Position numbers and translations under genes: made by a program. Of a stretch of DNA of 64,000 bases, positions 1 to 12,055 are shown one piece after another. Under the pieces are notes generated by a model that did not search any database, was not told the origin of the DNA, and was given only the letters and a program-made list of their open reading frames with translations. The stretch is from positions 34,539,001 through 34,603,000 of the forward strand of contig NC_072807.1 in the NCBI RefSeq assembly GCF_028583425.1. Direction: 5' to 3'. This DNA is from Eublepharis macularius (taxonomy: Eukaryota; Chordata; Lepidosauria; Squamata; Eublepharidae). Every line of letters begins with the position of its first letter. Position 1 is the first letter of the stretch.

Positions 1-598
1 TAAAGGAGCATGAAGGAGTTATGGTTCACTCCGAAACTTGGAACCAGCCTTTCTACTTTTTCTCCCGAAGGATGTTTTTCCTTCTGCTAGCTGGACCACC
101 AGTTCCAAATACATGATCCAACATCCATTCTATATACCGGAAGGATAGCTTTGCCAGAGCAAGAAAGGTTTTTAGTTCAAGGCATTTATGGTCTATCCAT
201 TTGCAAATGCCCAGTTTAAGGAAAATGCAGGGAAGACGCCAAAGAGTAGCAGGCATCTGTCCTTTGGTTACAAATCAATCTGATCGATACAGCAAGCCGC
301 GTGAAGCCATATGGATTTGCGACACACACCCACAACCCTTGTGAACCAGAAAAATCAATTAATGGCATCCTTCTGTCCATAAAGTTTCCATCTTTTGAGG
401 CACCACGGATGTTCTCCGATCATTTGATTCCTTTTACTGATGTGACGGGAGCACAAAATGCACATAGAGAAGACAGAGAACGCAGTGGATTTGGGGGCAT
501 CTTGCTGAGATCCAGGAAGAGATTTCCAAAAAGAAGACGGGCGTCGGATGGACAGCCTAATCCAACCATTTGATTGCTTTGCCGATCATGAAGATCTT
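1..598. other. Unassigned left-edge sequence
   Basis: No gene or known repeat recognised. A 67-codon open frame on the minus strand (53-256) has no similarity I can name and no flanking splice signals; it may be a degraded transposable-element fragment. Confidence 0.3.
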
Positions 599-800
599 GA
601 GCCAAGCTACAAGTGACGCCTGACACAGGTTGGACACTTGTCAGCTTCCCTCAAGTTTTGATGGGAAATGTAGGCGTCCTGGTTTTACAGCTTGGCTCTC
701 CATTACAGCTGCAAGACCAGGACGCCTACATTTCCCATCAAGACTTGAGGGAAGCTGACAAGTGTCCAACCTGTGTAGGGCGTCATGTGTGGCTTGGCTC
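599..800. mobile_element. Inverted-dimer MITE, 3-bp target duplication (Harbinger-like)
   Basis: Two roughly 100-bp units face each other. Each unit begins GAGCCAAGCT and ends AGCTTGGCTC, so the whole is a near-perfect palindrome. It is flanked by CTT at 596-598 and 801-803. A lone unit of the same family sits at 44137-44239. No coding capacity. The Harbinger-like assignment rests on terminal GGGCC/GAGCC repeats and the 3-bp duplication. Confidence 0.7.
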
Positions 801-1018
801 CTTGTTGGAAGATCTTCATATCAATGCCTTAGAAATGCTTAGCAACATATCGTAATATTTCAGATTTCACAGGATTCAGAATAATTTCATAAAATGGGGA
901 CACTGACTTGGCCATAGAGAGCAGCATGCCAAGCAATGGGGCTCCTTGCAAAAGAAAAAAAATGTATAAAGCACAGCCGTTCTGCCTATGACTTCGCTTG
1001 ATACATATTCGCTCCACC

Positions 1019-1300
1019 CAGGGCTTTTTTTCCCGCTGGAACGCGGTGGAACGGAGTTTAGATTGCCCTCCGGCCACTTGGCTGGTGGCCCCACCCCCTG
1101 TCTGGAGATCAGGGGGTGGGGCCACCAGCCATGTGACCCCCTTGTTCCAGCTGACCCAAAGTGACTTCATTGTGCGGTCCTGGGAGTATGCGCACACTTC
1201 GCGCATGTGGTACCAGGGGCACTACGTCCCAGCAAGAGTTGCCTCCTGTGCTGTCAACCCACTGAGTTCCACCACGTCTTTTCGCAGAAAAAAAGCCCTG
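1019..1300. mobile_element. hAT-type MITE, family A, with 8-bp target duplication
   Basis: Terminal inverted repeats CAGGGCTTTTTTTC and GAAAAAAAGCCCTG bound a non-coding, hairpin-rich interior. Perfect 8-bp duplications GCTCCACC lie at 1011-1018 and 1301-1308. CAG-starting termini with 8-bp duplications define hAT elements. A second copy is at 31020-31278. Confidence 0.88.
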
Positions 1301-1576
1301 GCTCCACCTATTTATGGACATTAAACTTCCTTTTACAAATACATGCAAGAAACCAAGTTCTGTACTGTGCAAGGCAGCAGTCCACATTCAAAGCCTTTCT
1401 CATTCTGTTTTCAATTAAAACAGTGCAATCCTATGCAGAATTAGGCATTGATTAAACGGGAGTCCATCTGTATAGGGTTTAAATGACAATCTATTTTCTG
1501 TCTCTCAGCTGTAATCATGAGCAAACATGTATAAGGTTGCACAAAATACGAATATATATTAAAAGGGCTTCTGGGT

Positions 1577-1805
1577 AAGGTTATCAACTCCAGCTTGAGA
1601 AATTCCTGAAGATTTGGGGGTGGAGTCTGGGAAGGGCGAGTCTGGGAAGGGCGGAGTCTGGGGAGGGCATGAAGCTGTCAGGGATGTGATGTCATAGACT
1701 CCATTCGCTAAAGCTCCCATTTTCTCCATGGGAACAGATCTCTGTAGTCTGGGGATCAGATGTAATTGCAGAAACTCCAGGGCCCACCTGGAGGATGGCA
1801 ACCCT
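1577..1805 (-). mobile_element. TA-flanked MITE of the GGTTGCCA family
   Basis: Non-autonomous repeat bounded by AGGTTATCAACTCC and its inverted counterpart ending GGCAACCCT, with TA on both sides. The interior holds the characteristic 'gatctccag' hairpin and a G-rich tract. Related copies: 5679-5899, 7475-7687, 40935-41120 and the split 41925-42530. Tc1/mariner-like mobilisation is inferred from the TA flanks. Confidence 0.6.
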
Positions 1806-1979
1806 ACATCTAGGCTCTTCGTTCTCTTTGTTCACTTTGCTTCTTTGTTGCTTGCCATATGTTTTATTCATTAAAAACATGGCACACACTCTCCTGCCTT
1901 TTTAATCCTACTTCAAGCTTCCAAAAATCAGCTTCCGAGGTGATGAGGCAGAAAGAAAATTTAGCGGGGTTATTGAGTC

Positions 1980-2960
1980 ATTAATGAGGAATGGAACCGG
2001 TTAGGATTCATTTCTTCTTCTTTTTGCCTTCTTTCAATAATAAAAGAAGCCCAAATCTCACATGGGAAACATTGCCAAGGAAATTAGCTCCTTTGAGCCA
2101 ATTATGGCTTCACAGCTTATGTTAAATACAAGTTGTTGACAATGGAAAACAGGGAAAAAATTAATGTCTGATAAGCCATGTATAATCAACGATAGATTAA
2201 TACTGTCATTTTATCCACTGGGTGTGAAAAACATAGTTCAATAATAAGTTAATTCATATTGTCCATCTTTCTTATGGCACTTGATATCCCATCTTCAACA
2301 CTTGCTTCGCAAGAGCAAGTCTACTCAAGGGGGCTTACTCCCAGTATAATAAATATACCACACCTAGGAAAGTCACTAGGATTACTAATGTAAGTTGTGA
2401 ATATATTAAACCTCCCCTCCTTTTTTTCAGTTAAAATATATTTAACCTTAAGGTTTGAACAGTTTTAGTGTTTGTAACTTTAACAAGCACTATTTCATAG
2501 TAGTATAAGATATAGTTTCTCGACTGAGGCAGAAGTAGGGTCTATTTCTACAAGTTTCCACACTCTTTCCCCCCGAGAAATCTGGTGTGTTACAATATTA
2601 CAGAATTTTAAAAACTCTTAAAAACGCATAATAAAAAAAGAAAAATAATCTTTAAGTACATATGTTCATTAGCAAACCTTAATGGCTCATTCCAGGAAGG
2701 GGGAGGAATTGCAATTCCAGAAACAAGGGTTTTTATATTATAATTTATGCTTTGAGTTTTAATCTGGAACTCTGGTAGCATTACAAATACAAGTAATCTT
2801 TACTGAAACTGGCTTGAGGCGGATTAGATCCTCATGCGTAAATAGAGCTTATCACTCATGGCTAATGTTCTAGGAGTTTAACACTAATAAGGTAGAGATT
2901 ACATTTATGCAATCCATATTAGGGAGCCATTCTTTCAATAACAGCCCCCACTGTAATCTT
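1980..2960. promoter_or_regulatory. Candidate conserved non-coding enhancer block
   Basis: About 1 kb of unique-looking, AT-rich sequence with many TAAT/ATTA cores (for example near 2100-2260 and 2660-2900), no tandem repeats and no recognisable transposon. This texture is typical of developmental enhancers near homeobox genes. No direct proof of conservation is available from the window. Confidence 0.3.
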
Positions 2961-3519
2961 TTTTAATTAAAAAAACCCCACAAATTTTAAGCCACAAACT
3001 ACAAATGAACCAATGGCACTGCACCTTAATGACCTATTTGCAGTGCAGGTAGAGAAAGTTGTAATGAATGAAAGACATGAATGATTAATTTGAGACGAAA
3101 GTCTTGTACTTATCCAAGACGACATTGCTTGGAGGTCCTCCTGACCCATCTTCTTCACTGTAAAAGAAATTACACTTAAACTGTCCACATGTTTCTTTCC
3201 TTCCCATTTCTCTTCCTTCAAGCCCTCTTTCTGCCTTTCTATTATCTGTGGCACCATACTCCCTTGCTAGCATTCCAGTGACAGCGTGGTACATCAGAAA
3301 TTTCAGCGTTTGGACTTCCGGCCTTGTTCCTTTTGGATGAGATGGCACTGGAGACTTATGGTGGTTTTGTTATATTTGTTTACGCCCTGTGCACGGCCAG
3401 AGCATGGGGTGCGCCAAACTCTGACACCCAGGAGATCAAATGTCTGTCCGTGAATGCATGGTGGATTAGATTCACGACCCCTGATGAAGTTGCCCTAATG
3501 AAACAAGAAGTTCAAGGCA

Positions 3520-3731
3520 GCCCCTTCTTTATTTATTTTTTATTTATTTATTTATTTTATTTGACTTATATCCCACCCTCCCCACAAATGGGCTCAGGGC
3601 GGCTCACATCATCGTTAAAACACAATAAATTAATAGTCAACTTTAAAAACTTGTATTAAAATACTCCAGCGCCATTATAAATAGGCTACTTAGGATACTA
3701 ATAAAAGACCTGCATGAGTCATAGCTGCGGG
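3520..3731 (-). mobile_element. LINE 3' tail (L2/CR1-like), antisense
   Basis: A (TTTA)n run followed by the inverse of the widespread tail 'gagcc..gtggggagggtgggata'. Probably continues beyond the MITE at 3732-4163 into the LINE-derived sequence at about 4180-4450, so the MITE would have split one antisense LINE copy (inference). Confidence 0.55.
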
Positions 3732-4163
3732 CAGGGCTCATTTTGAGGGGGAACGTGCTGGAACACAGTTCTGGCAGTTCCTCAAAGAGGTCACATGACC
3801 GGTGGCCCCATCCACCTGACTCTCAGCCATTTTGGGCCCGTTTCGGCCTGGATTAGGGCCAAAATGGCCCAGATTGGGCCTCTGATGGGTGGTGGATCAC
3901 TCTCCCGCTCAGCAGCAGCCCGATCCACCCTTTGGGGCCCCTTTCAGCCATTTTCAGCCCCTTTTTGCCATTTTGGGCCCAATTTCGGCCCTGAATGGCC
4001 AGGATTGGGTCCAAAACAGCCAGGACAGGTGATGTCAGGGGGTGAGGCATATGCAAATCAGTTATGCTAATGACACACTTCTGGTGCTGACAAGGGGCAT
4101 GGCATATGCTAATGAGTTATGCTAATGAGTTCCTCCAGCTCTTTTTCTATGAAATGACCCCTG
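3732..4163. mobile_element. hAT-type MITE, family B, with 8-bp target duplication
   Basis: Begins CAGGGCTCATTTTGAG and ends with the inverted counterpart ATGACCCCTG. Perfect 8-bp duplications GCTGCGGG lie at 3724-3731 and 4164-4171. The interior is rich in GGCCATTTTGG-type palindromes and contains ATGCAAAT and TGCTAATGAG near its 3' side. Copies at 12233-12614 and 14731-15202. Confidence 0.88.
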
Positions 4164-4171
4164 GCTGCGGG

Positions 4172-4450
4172 TAAAATGCATAGCCAAGGGCAGTCATAGA
4201 AGAGGCAGCGATCTTAGATAGGATAAGAGGGGACACTGCTGGTCCTCAACAAAAGGCCTGGTGGAACATCTCCGTTTTACAGGCCCTGCGGAACTGTAAT
4301 AGGTCCCGCAGGGCCTGGATCTCCAGTGGGACAGTGTTCCACCAGGCCAGGGCCAGGGCAGAAAAAGCACTGGCCCTGGTGGAGGCCAGCCAGATGTCCC
4401 TCGGGCCAGGGACTACCAGGAGTTGTTTTTCTGCAGATCGTTATCTGTTT
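4172..4450 (-). mobile_element. LINE 3' fragment (L2/CR1-like), antisense
   Basis: Read on the minus strand it encodes a degraded form of the LINE C-terminal motif 'RACKTEMFHQAFG', also found at 14450-14560 and 37720-37830. Only a decayed fragment. Confidence 0.5.
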
Positions 4451-5678
4451 ATACGTTGGGATCGGGAGGATCTTTTCCAGTGGTTCCAGCTCCACCTGCA
4501 ATAAAGGATATGAACAAACGGTTAATGTAATTTTTGTGGACACTTACCTACCGTCGTATTTGTTTCATTCAGGAACAACTCATCCCTACGCACCTACAGA
4601 GAGAAAAGAAAGAATCTCCACCAAATCTCGGTCTGATTTTTCACACCACCATGAATGGACTTTCTTGGCCGTCTGTTTAATCATATTTATTATGGATTGT
4701 GGATGTTTGTAGGACTTTTAGATATTTATTGTGTAGCATTGTGTTTATATTGTATTTATATGAAATAGCACTTAGCACTTCATCTGCCTATAAATACCTT
4801 ATTGCAAGCCATAATTGTTCTTTACATTTTCTCTCGGTTGCGGGGTTCCACTTTGGAGTTGGTCTGCCTGACCGGGAGAGCTTCTTTGTCTGTTGCGTGT
4901 TTTATTTATAATCTGAATTTGTCTCTGTGTGTAACATTTCGTGATAATCTATTTGTGGAGCAAACAGAAAGGGGGAAGATGAGCATACAATCATCTCCCA
5001 GAAAACTGAAGTTTGCATTCTCTTGCACTTTTTACAAAAAAGTCTTGTCCGAAAAGTTTTGATTCCCCCCTTTTATTCCTCCGTCAAAGAAACAAACAAA
5101 AAAACCCTGTTTCCTTATGTAAACGGACAAGACAAGATACTGAAAAGAGATATTAATGAGATAATGGGATACTGCCTGTCACCTCCTGTCCAAGGGGATT
5201 ATCTGATGGCTAATTGTGGGCAGATTGTGATGAATGTGCTTATGGATTGGATATTAATCTGATTCTGGATTGATCTAGTTATGTTTTCGTCTGCACCAAA
5301 TGGTTAATTGGATCTGAGATCATAGCAACGCAGCTCGGACCAGATTTCCCCACACCAGTTGTTGAAGCATCTTCCAAACAGGTCGGGCTTTTGAGCCATG
5401 AATTATTTATAGCCATCAGAGAAGCTACTTCATAGAGAATGTAGTCATTCGTTGGGTTTTTAGAGTCTCTGAAATTAAAATCAATACTTGATTAAAAAAA
5501 AAGGCCTTCTGGATGAAAACAGTGGATATAACTCAAAAACAAATGGGATGAGATTAAAGAAAGTCTGTCCTGGATCTCGTTTCATTGTCTGCGTTGTAAG
5601 AAACTTGCATTGGGCTATTGTTTCTGTTCTCTGGTCTTTGAGAACACTGGAGATTACCTGGTGTCCACGTTGGGGGTA

Positions 5679-5899
5679 AGGTTGTCGACTTCCAGGTGGG
5701 GCCTGAGATTCTCCAGAATTACGATCGACCTCCAGATAACAGAGGTCAATTTCCTCTGAGGAAACCAAAGGAAGATGGACTCTATAGTATCAAATCTCTA
5801 TGGTATCACATCTTTGCTGAGTTCCCTCTCCAAGCTCCATTCTCACCAGGCACTGCCCACAAATCGCCAGGAGTTTCCCAAGCCACATTTGCCAACCTT
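5679..5899 (+). mobile_element. TA-flanked MITE of the GGTTGCCA family
   Basis: Starts AGGTTGTCGACTTCC and ends GCCAACCTTA with TA on both sides; internal 'cctccagataacagaggtc' hairpin. Same family as 1577-1805. Confidence 0.6.
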
Positions 5900-6419
5900 A
5901 GTTTGGAAAGGTATCAGGGGCAGGGGCAGCAGAACACAACTGTTTCCAGGACATTTTTAAAGGAAACTTCAGAACCTCGCAGTGGTGTGGGACCGTTTGT
6001 GACGCCAATAGTATGCGTCGCTACAACACACCTGTACATTTTTCCTTATATGCACACTGCTTTGAATCACATTCCAGGACATTAAGAACTCTACTTAGAA
6101 GGGGGAGAATATTCCCAGAACAAAGTATATAAGAGCACTAAAACAGTCTTTTGGTCTTCTGCTAACATACATTCTGCTCTTTTGAATTCCCAGAGAATGA
6201 GACACGTTAGGAGGAAAAACAAAATTCAGTAGTAATTCTTTGTATTTTATTTGAAGATGCCAGAACATCAGAGCGCAGAACTTTAAATCTACTTATGGGG
6301 ATCCTTGAAGAATCTTCCCCACAAATCTTTGGCAGAGAAAATGCATCAATCCAATTTGGTTTAGATCTAGGCAACCGTTTACACGCTCTATTGTTGTTTA
6401 TATCCTTTGATATTTTAAA

Positions 6420-6520
6420 AATGTCTATCTCAAGGTTAGGAAATTCCTGGAGATTTTGGGGAAGGAGCCTGTAGAGGATGGGGTTTGGGGAGGGACCTCA
6501 GAGAGGTATATTATATAAAC
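6420..6520 (-). mobile_element. Truncated GGTTGCCA-family MITE
   Basis: Matches one end of the family (aaattcctggagattttggg, then a GGAG-rich tract) without the opposite end. Confidence 0.45.
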
Positions 6521-6989
6521 CTTACCTACCACTTTTTAGTTTTCTAAAACCATTGAAACCAACTCTCCTCAAAACCTGATCTATTATCCAGTACAAAGCA
6601 GATAAACACAACAAAATGTGACCATAAAATAAATATTAATTCTTTTGCAAGGCTAGAGTATATAGTACTCCTTTGCAGTATTTTAAAAAAAAAAACTTTG
6701 ATCAAATAGAAAATTAGCCCAGCAGGGAGAAATCTTCTGCGTTGTGTTCATTTTCTATTTGCAAGCAGGTATAAAATCAGAGTGGTGAGTCTTCCAAAAT
6801 GTGACCTCCCCTCTGCTGAACAACTCCTTAGTCCTGGCCCAGATGCGTGCAGTGGAATGAGGTGGCAGAGAGAGGGCTGAAGTTGTAGAATGGGCTGCCC
6901 CATTTCAAACTACAGGGAAAGAATTCCCCTTGACAACAACAACTGAGCGAGGCCTGTTCCACCCTCTCAGTCTAACCTAAGGCCTCCCT

Positions 6990-7080
6990 CAGGGCTTCTT
7001 GGCTGAACGGGGCACTGCACTCAAATCTCCCGGGGCCTAGCCCAATGCACTAACCACTACACCACACTGGCTCTTTGTAT
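6990..7080 (-). mobile_element. tRNA-type SINE fragment, antisense
   Basis: Contains the inverse of the SINE head 'ccagtgtggtgtagtggtta', the promoter region of the main tRNA-derived SINE of this genome. Confidence 0.6.
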
Positions 7081-7474
7081 AAACAGCACAACACAGCCAA
7101 AGCAATCTGTCCACCAATGACATTCCTATATAGCAAGCTGTAAACCTTTCTTGCATGCGGGCAGCCCAAAGAAACCTTTCCAAGTCACAACCCAAATGGA
7201 AAACTCAGCGCAATGTGGCCGGCATTTCAAACTGTATTTGGTATCAAACGACTGATTTTTTTAAAACACTGTTTTTCAATCATCTGTGGTCTGGAAAGGA
7301 AGAGGCATGGCTTGGCAAAGGCCCAAAGTTTCAAGCTCGAGTTTAGAAGAAAGGGGTGCAGGGGGAAGAAATTGCAATGCGCATATTGTGAAAATGTAAA
7401 TTTTTATTGATGCCATTTAGAAAGTGTGTTGTCTTGTCACAGACACCTGCTTAGTTCTGATCACAGGACTGAGT

Positions 7475-7687
7475 AGAGTTGCCAGCATCCAGTTGGAGCC
7501 TGGAAATTTCCTAGAATTACAACTGATCTCCAGAGTGCGGAGATCAGTTCTTCTGGAGAAACTAGTTGTTTTGGAAGGTAGATTCTATGGCATTATACCC
7601 CTGCTTAAGTTTCTCCCCTGCCCAAACGTTGTCCTCCCCAAGCCCCAAGGAATTTCCAGGAATTCCCAAACTCAGAGTTGACAACCA
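7475..7687 (+). mobile_element. GGTTGCCA-family MITE
   Basis: Starts AGAGTTGCCAGCATCC, contains the 'ctgatctccag' hairpin and ends AGAGTTGACAACC in inverted orientation to its start. Confidence 0.6.
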
Positions 7688-8040
7688 GAGGCTGGCCCTA
7701 GAGTGGCCATGGGTTAGTGATCTTATCTATAGGGCTTGGATCCTTATCTGTAAAATGGAAACAATGGGATCCAAATCTCGTAGGGCTTTTGAGAGGGTGT
7801 AACATTTGTTATTCCAGTCCAGCATTCCCTGGGAGGTAAAAGGGTGTGCACAAACAGTTCTTCAAGCTACATAAAAACCCTTCTCCATCCACTTGGAGCC
7901 ACTTCTTGAAACATTTCTTTCCTTAGTTTAAAGTGTTACATCCAACCATATCCCCAATTCTACGTACTTTACAATGAATAGAACTTTAGAATACAATTTA
8001 GGAATACCATCAGAAACAAAATAACCTCTACTTTCAAAGC

Positions 8041-8530
8041 GTGTGTGTTATGTGCCATCAGGTCGCTTTCGACTTATGGTGACCCTATGAATGAAAGACC
8101 TCCAAACATCCTATCATATCATTAACAGACTTGCTCAGATCTTGTGAACTGTTTGGATCTTCCCCGTTTCCTACTGCCTTCCATTTTTCCTAGCATGGTT
8201 GTCTTTTCCGAAGAGTTTTGTCCTCTCATGATAGCCTCAGTCTTGTCATTTTAGCTTGTAGGGAGAATTCAAGCTTGATTTGGTCTAGAGTCCAATTATT
8301 TGTCTTTTTGGCCATCTATGGTATCAGCAAATCTCTCCTCCAGCACCACATTTCAAATGAGTCAATTTTCTTCCTGTCAGCTTTCTTCACTGTCCAACTT
8401 TCGCATCCATACATAGTACTGGGGAATACCATAGTGTGTATTATTTTGATCTTGGTCCCCAACAACATATCCTTGTCCTTAAGGATCACTTCTAGTTCCT
8501 TCATGGCTGCCCTTTCAATCTCCTTCTGAT
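8041..8530 (-). mobile_element. BovB/RTE LINE 3' fragment
   Basis: On the minus strand, 8316-8504 encodes an RTE-type C-terminal segment containing MVFPSTMYGCESWTVKKADR and FEMWCWRR, diagnostic of BovB reverse-transcriptase ORFs. The 3' end lies at the left with the tail inverse of 'gacttatggtgaccctatg', related to the tail of the 5S-headed SINE at 54583-54777. 5' truncated. Confidence 0.85.
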
Positions 8531-9840
8531 TTCCTGATTGCAGTTGTCAAAGTCTAAACACTAAATTAGAACACCCAAGAAAAGCCAGCCAACCACTACT
8601 TGATACAGATAACTCACCAAAAGCCCTGCAAAGTAGAATGTTTTGGAGGTTTGGCAAAATGCTGTCTAGGAAGGTTTTTTCCACACACCCTCTGGATGCC
8701 AGCTCATAACTACGGAGCATCTACTGAGAAAGTATCACATCTCCTTTGCCACTAGGAGAAGAGAGGGCATAGATGAGTTAATGGAAGTTGGCATGTGAAC
8801 TCCTACAGGATCAAGGCAAGGGGGTCCCAGACTGTAAAGCGTTTTGTAGCTACAAAAACAAGCGCTCGAATTGTGCCTGGAACTGCCTTGTGAGCTAGTT
8901 TAGCTGTTTTAGGATAGAATTATACTACTCAGATGTTGCCCAAAGCCAACCCAAAGATGTGTCTGCATTTTGCTCCAGTTGAAACCTCATTAGCGGACAA
9001 ATAATTCCAAATCAAGAGGGATGCCTTAATTATTTGATAGAGGTTGAAGGTAAACAACCACATTCATCCAAAGCAAAATCCAATAGACAAAACTTTTTAT
9101 TAGGACTAAGCAAAACAACACAAAACAGTGTACAAGCATTGAAGTTCTCCAGAATTCCTTATCTGACTGAGTGTCCAAAGTAAAAGTATGAAGGGGCAGA
9201 TATCCCAGACTCTGATTTCTACGCCTCTTGCTTGCTTCCTATGCAGAATGCCAGGCAGGTTTGGATAGGTAGAAATGGTCCTGGGTAGAGCTGCTGCCAA
9301 GCTGCACATTTGGTCATATGGGAAGAAGGAAGAACGGAAGTATCCTGTTAACAATACCAGACCCGTAACTGATCACCAAGCAGAACCTGTAGCTTCCTTA
9401 AAAGTCTGAGAGCAGAGAGAAAATGTGATCATCGATATTTGTTTAAATAATCGAATGATTATTTTATGATGTTCTAGTCATTAGGATAGTTATTCGTTAT
9501 TCCTGATGGGTTCTAATTTGCAAAGAATAACCTGAAAAGTGTTATTAATTGACTAACGTGACCCTAATTGAGGAAGTTTACAAAATTGTTCAGGATTTTA
9601 GCAAAGGACGTTGAGAAAGACGTTCCAGAGTGGGAGGAAGTGGACGGCTGTAACCTCCACTTACATGACAATAGAGCTATTACAATGAACACGGAAAGAG
9701 TCCTTTCAGAAAGTTTGGTCTTTAGCATCAGTTTATGACAATTTCTCTTAAACAAGGAGGAGAGGGGAAATCATTGATAGACCTTTCGTTGGTCCCTAAA
9801 TGGTTCCCCTTTAAAATTAAATGCAGCCAAATCCTAAGTG
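8531..9840. other. Unassigned intergenic sequence
   Basis: No gene or clear repeat. Open frames are short and unsupported. Near 9430-9560 the sequence is AT-rich with several ATTA cores. Confidence 0.3.
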
Positions 9841-9860
9841 AAGAAAACTTTGTTGTTCAG

Positions 9861-10285
9861 ATCAAAAAGAGTCCAGTAGCACCTTTAAGACTAACCAATT
9901 TTATTGTAGCATAAGCTTTCGAGAATCACAGTTCTCTTCGTCAGATGCATGGAGGGCCAAAAGAAACTGGTCAGATATAGAGGAGGAGAGGGGAAGGCGG
10001 GTTAGATGCAAACAGCTCCTTCTGATATGCAGATGCAAACAGCTCCTTCTGATATGGAGATCAGTTTGCTTCTGTAAAGGTTCAGAGGAGTTAGAAGTGT
10101 TACTCTGTAGTAGCAAAATCAAAAAGAGTCCAGTAGCACCTCCAAGACCAACCAATTCCACTGCAGCACAAGCCTTCGAGAATCACAGCTCTCCCCGCCA
10201 GATGCATCTGACAAAGAGAACTGCGATCCTCGAAAGCCCACGCCAGGTGCCACTGGACTCCCCCTGACCCCACTTCTGTAAAAGA
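9861..10285 (-). mobile_element. Two adjacent Penelope-like element copies
   Basis: The motif set 'gagtccagtagcaccttta', 'cataagctttcgagaatcac' and 'ttcgtcagatgcat' occurs at 9861-9960 and again, more mutated, at 10117-10210, with a sense-facing arm at 10200-10276. This is the common Penelope-like family of the window (see 15388-15610). No open reverse transcriptase frame. Confidence 0.6.
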
Positions 10286-11299
10286 AATCAGTTACCTGTG
10301 ATAATGAGATAACCATTCATAGTCCCTATTCAGTCCCAGCTTGACAGAGTCAAATTTACATATGAATTTGACTAGATCTGTATATATTTGCATACTAAAA
10401 TATAGCTCTGGATTTTTTTTAAAAAAGTTTTAGGCTATGTCAGGTTATGCGCCACAGCTGCCCCAGAGTCACCACAGCCCCCACTCCCAACCTTGTGAAA
10501 AATGGGAGCATACACATTTTTAGAAGACAAAAGAACTCACCGATCCACACACAAAAGAGGGATGGAGAAACCTCTCTAGAATTCAAAAGTACACTTTTTT
10601 CTTTGCACTGAACTGGGAAACATAGGAAGTACTTTCTTGCTCCTGGAGAGCATTTGCTTGGTTTCAAGACAAAGGGTTAAAAGGATCAATTAAGGAACCC
10701 CAGAATTGCTGCAGTCCCAGTGTCAGGTCTGTGGCCCACACAACTGCCATATTGCTTTCTCACTACTGTTCGGCTGTAATTTCCCAGTGTTGTTTTGTGC
10801 GTAGGTTCACAGGAACAGGTGTGGTTCCCAAGACAGCCTTATCTGAAGAGGCTCACTGCAGAGACCTTGGAGCAACAACTTTCACATTCCCCAGCTTGTC
10901 TATACTAACTGGGCATGGGGCGGGGAGGGGATGGAAAGGAGGGTTTGATATACTGTTGCAAGAAACTAACACGTTATTCTCAACAAAGGCCTTGTGTTCA
11001 GCCAGACGCTTCTGTAGCATTTGGATATCTATGGACAAAACTTGTACCTTGAATATATATTCTTCCAAGAGAATATGACTCAAGAGATTTGGATTTCTTG
11101 CTGCAAGGGGTGGGAGATGAAATCAAAGTAACTTGAACTCCATAGACTGACACACAGGATTATAGGGCCTCTATGGTAAGATCATGCAAACAAAAAAAAA
11201 CTCCTGATAGACTGTCTAGTCCTCAGAGCCTCCAGAACAATGCAGGCCTGGGGATTTTTGTACCTCGGTCCCACCATCTTGGAAATGCCTCTAAAATGA

Positions 11300-11830
11300 A
11301 ACCATCCACATTTTTTCGACAAGACTTTGTATTAAATTAATCTTTAAAATGTGTTGCCTAATTAGTCAGTGGCAGGTTCTTTGATGGTCAAAAAGCTTTT
11401 AATCGATGAATTGAGTTAGTCAATTAAACATCGAAACCCTGGTATTAAACAAAAATAAACAGCAGGCATACAAGATATCAGTCATATAAGAAAGGATCCG
11501 TTTATTTATTAATCCCAACTGATAGGACACTGTTAGCATTCATTTCCTTAATAGGCTCAGGCTAATGAACTCTAATGGATCACTTTAGGGATTATTAATC
11601 TCCTGCAGGCTCTTTTCTCTTATTTCTGGCTATTAAAGCCTATTCCTTCATTCTCTTCCACCTCTTGTCATTCTTACCTGGACCATCATACTTTTTCCCA
11701 GGCCTTCATATCTCCAGTAATATTGTTGATTAATCACCATGAATTAACGTCACCCTCCTGAGGAAATATTCAAAGAAGGATAATCCACCACCTCCGCCCA
11801 GCTAAATTCATGAATGTCACAACCCCAAGT
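11300..11830. promoter_or_regulatory. Candidate conserved non-coding enhancer block
   Basis: Unique, AT-rich sequence dense in homeodomain-type cores (CTAATTAG near 11361, TTAATCGATGAATTGAG near 11400, several ATTAAT/TAATGA). It lies about 8 kb upstream of ISL2. No transposon signature or open frame. Enhancer nature is inferred from texture only. Confidence 0.35.
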
Positions 11831-12055
11831 TTAATTCTTCCAATGAAAATTGCACCCCTAACCCATTCTTACAAAACTACAGTTCCCACAATTACTTGGG
11901 AGGAAGGCACAACTGTTAACCCAGTCTAGGTCTATGGTGTGGCTGTGTCCAGTTGTTGCTGTGTCTGTGGCTTCGGCTTACTTCATTTTATACTCCAACT
12001 TATTCATCAATTGATAACAAATTCTCAAGGCAGTTAACAATACAATAAGAATCTT

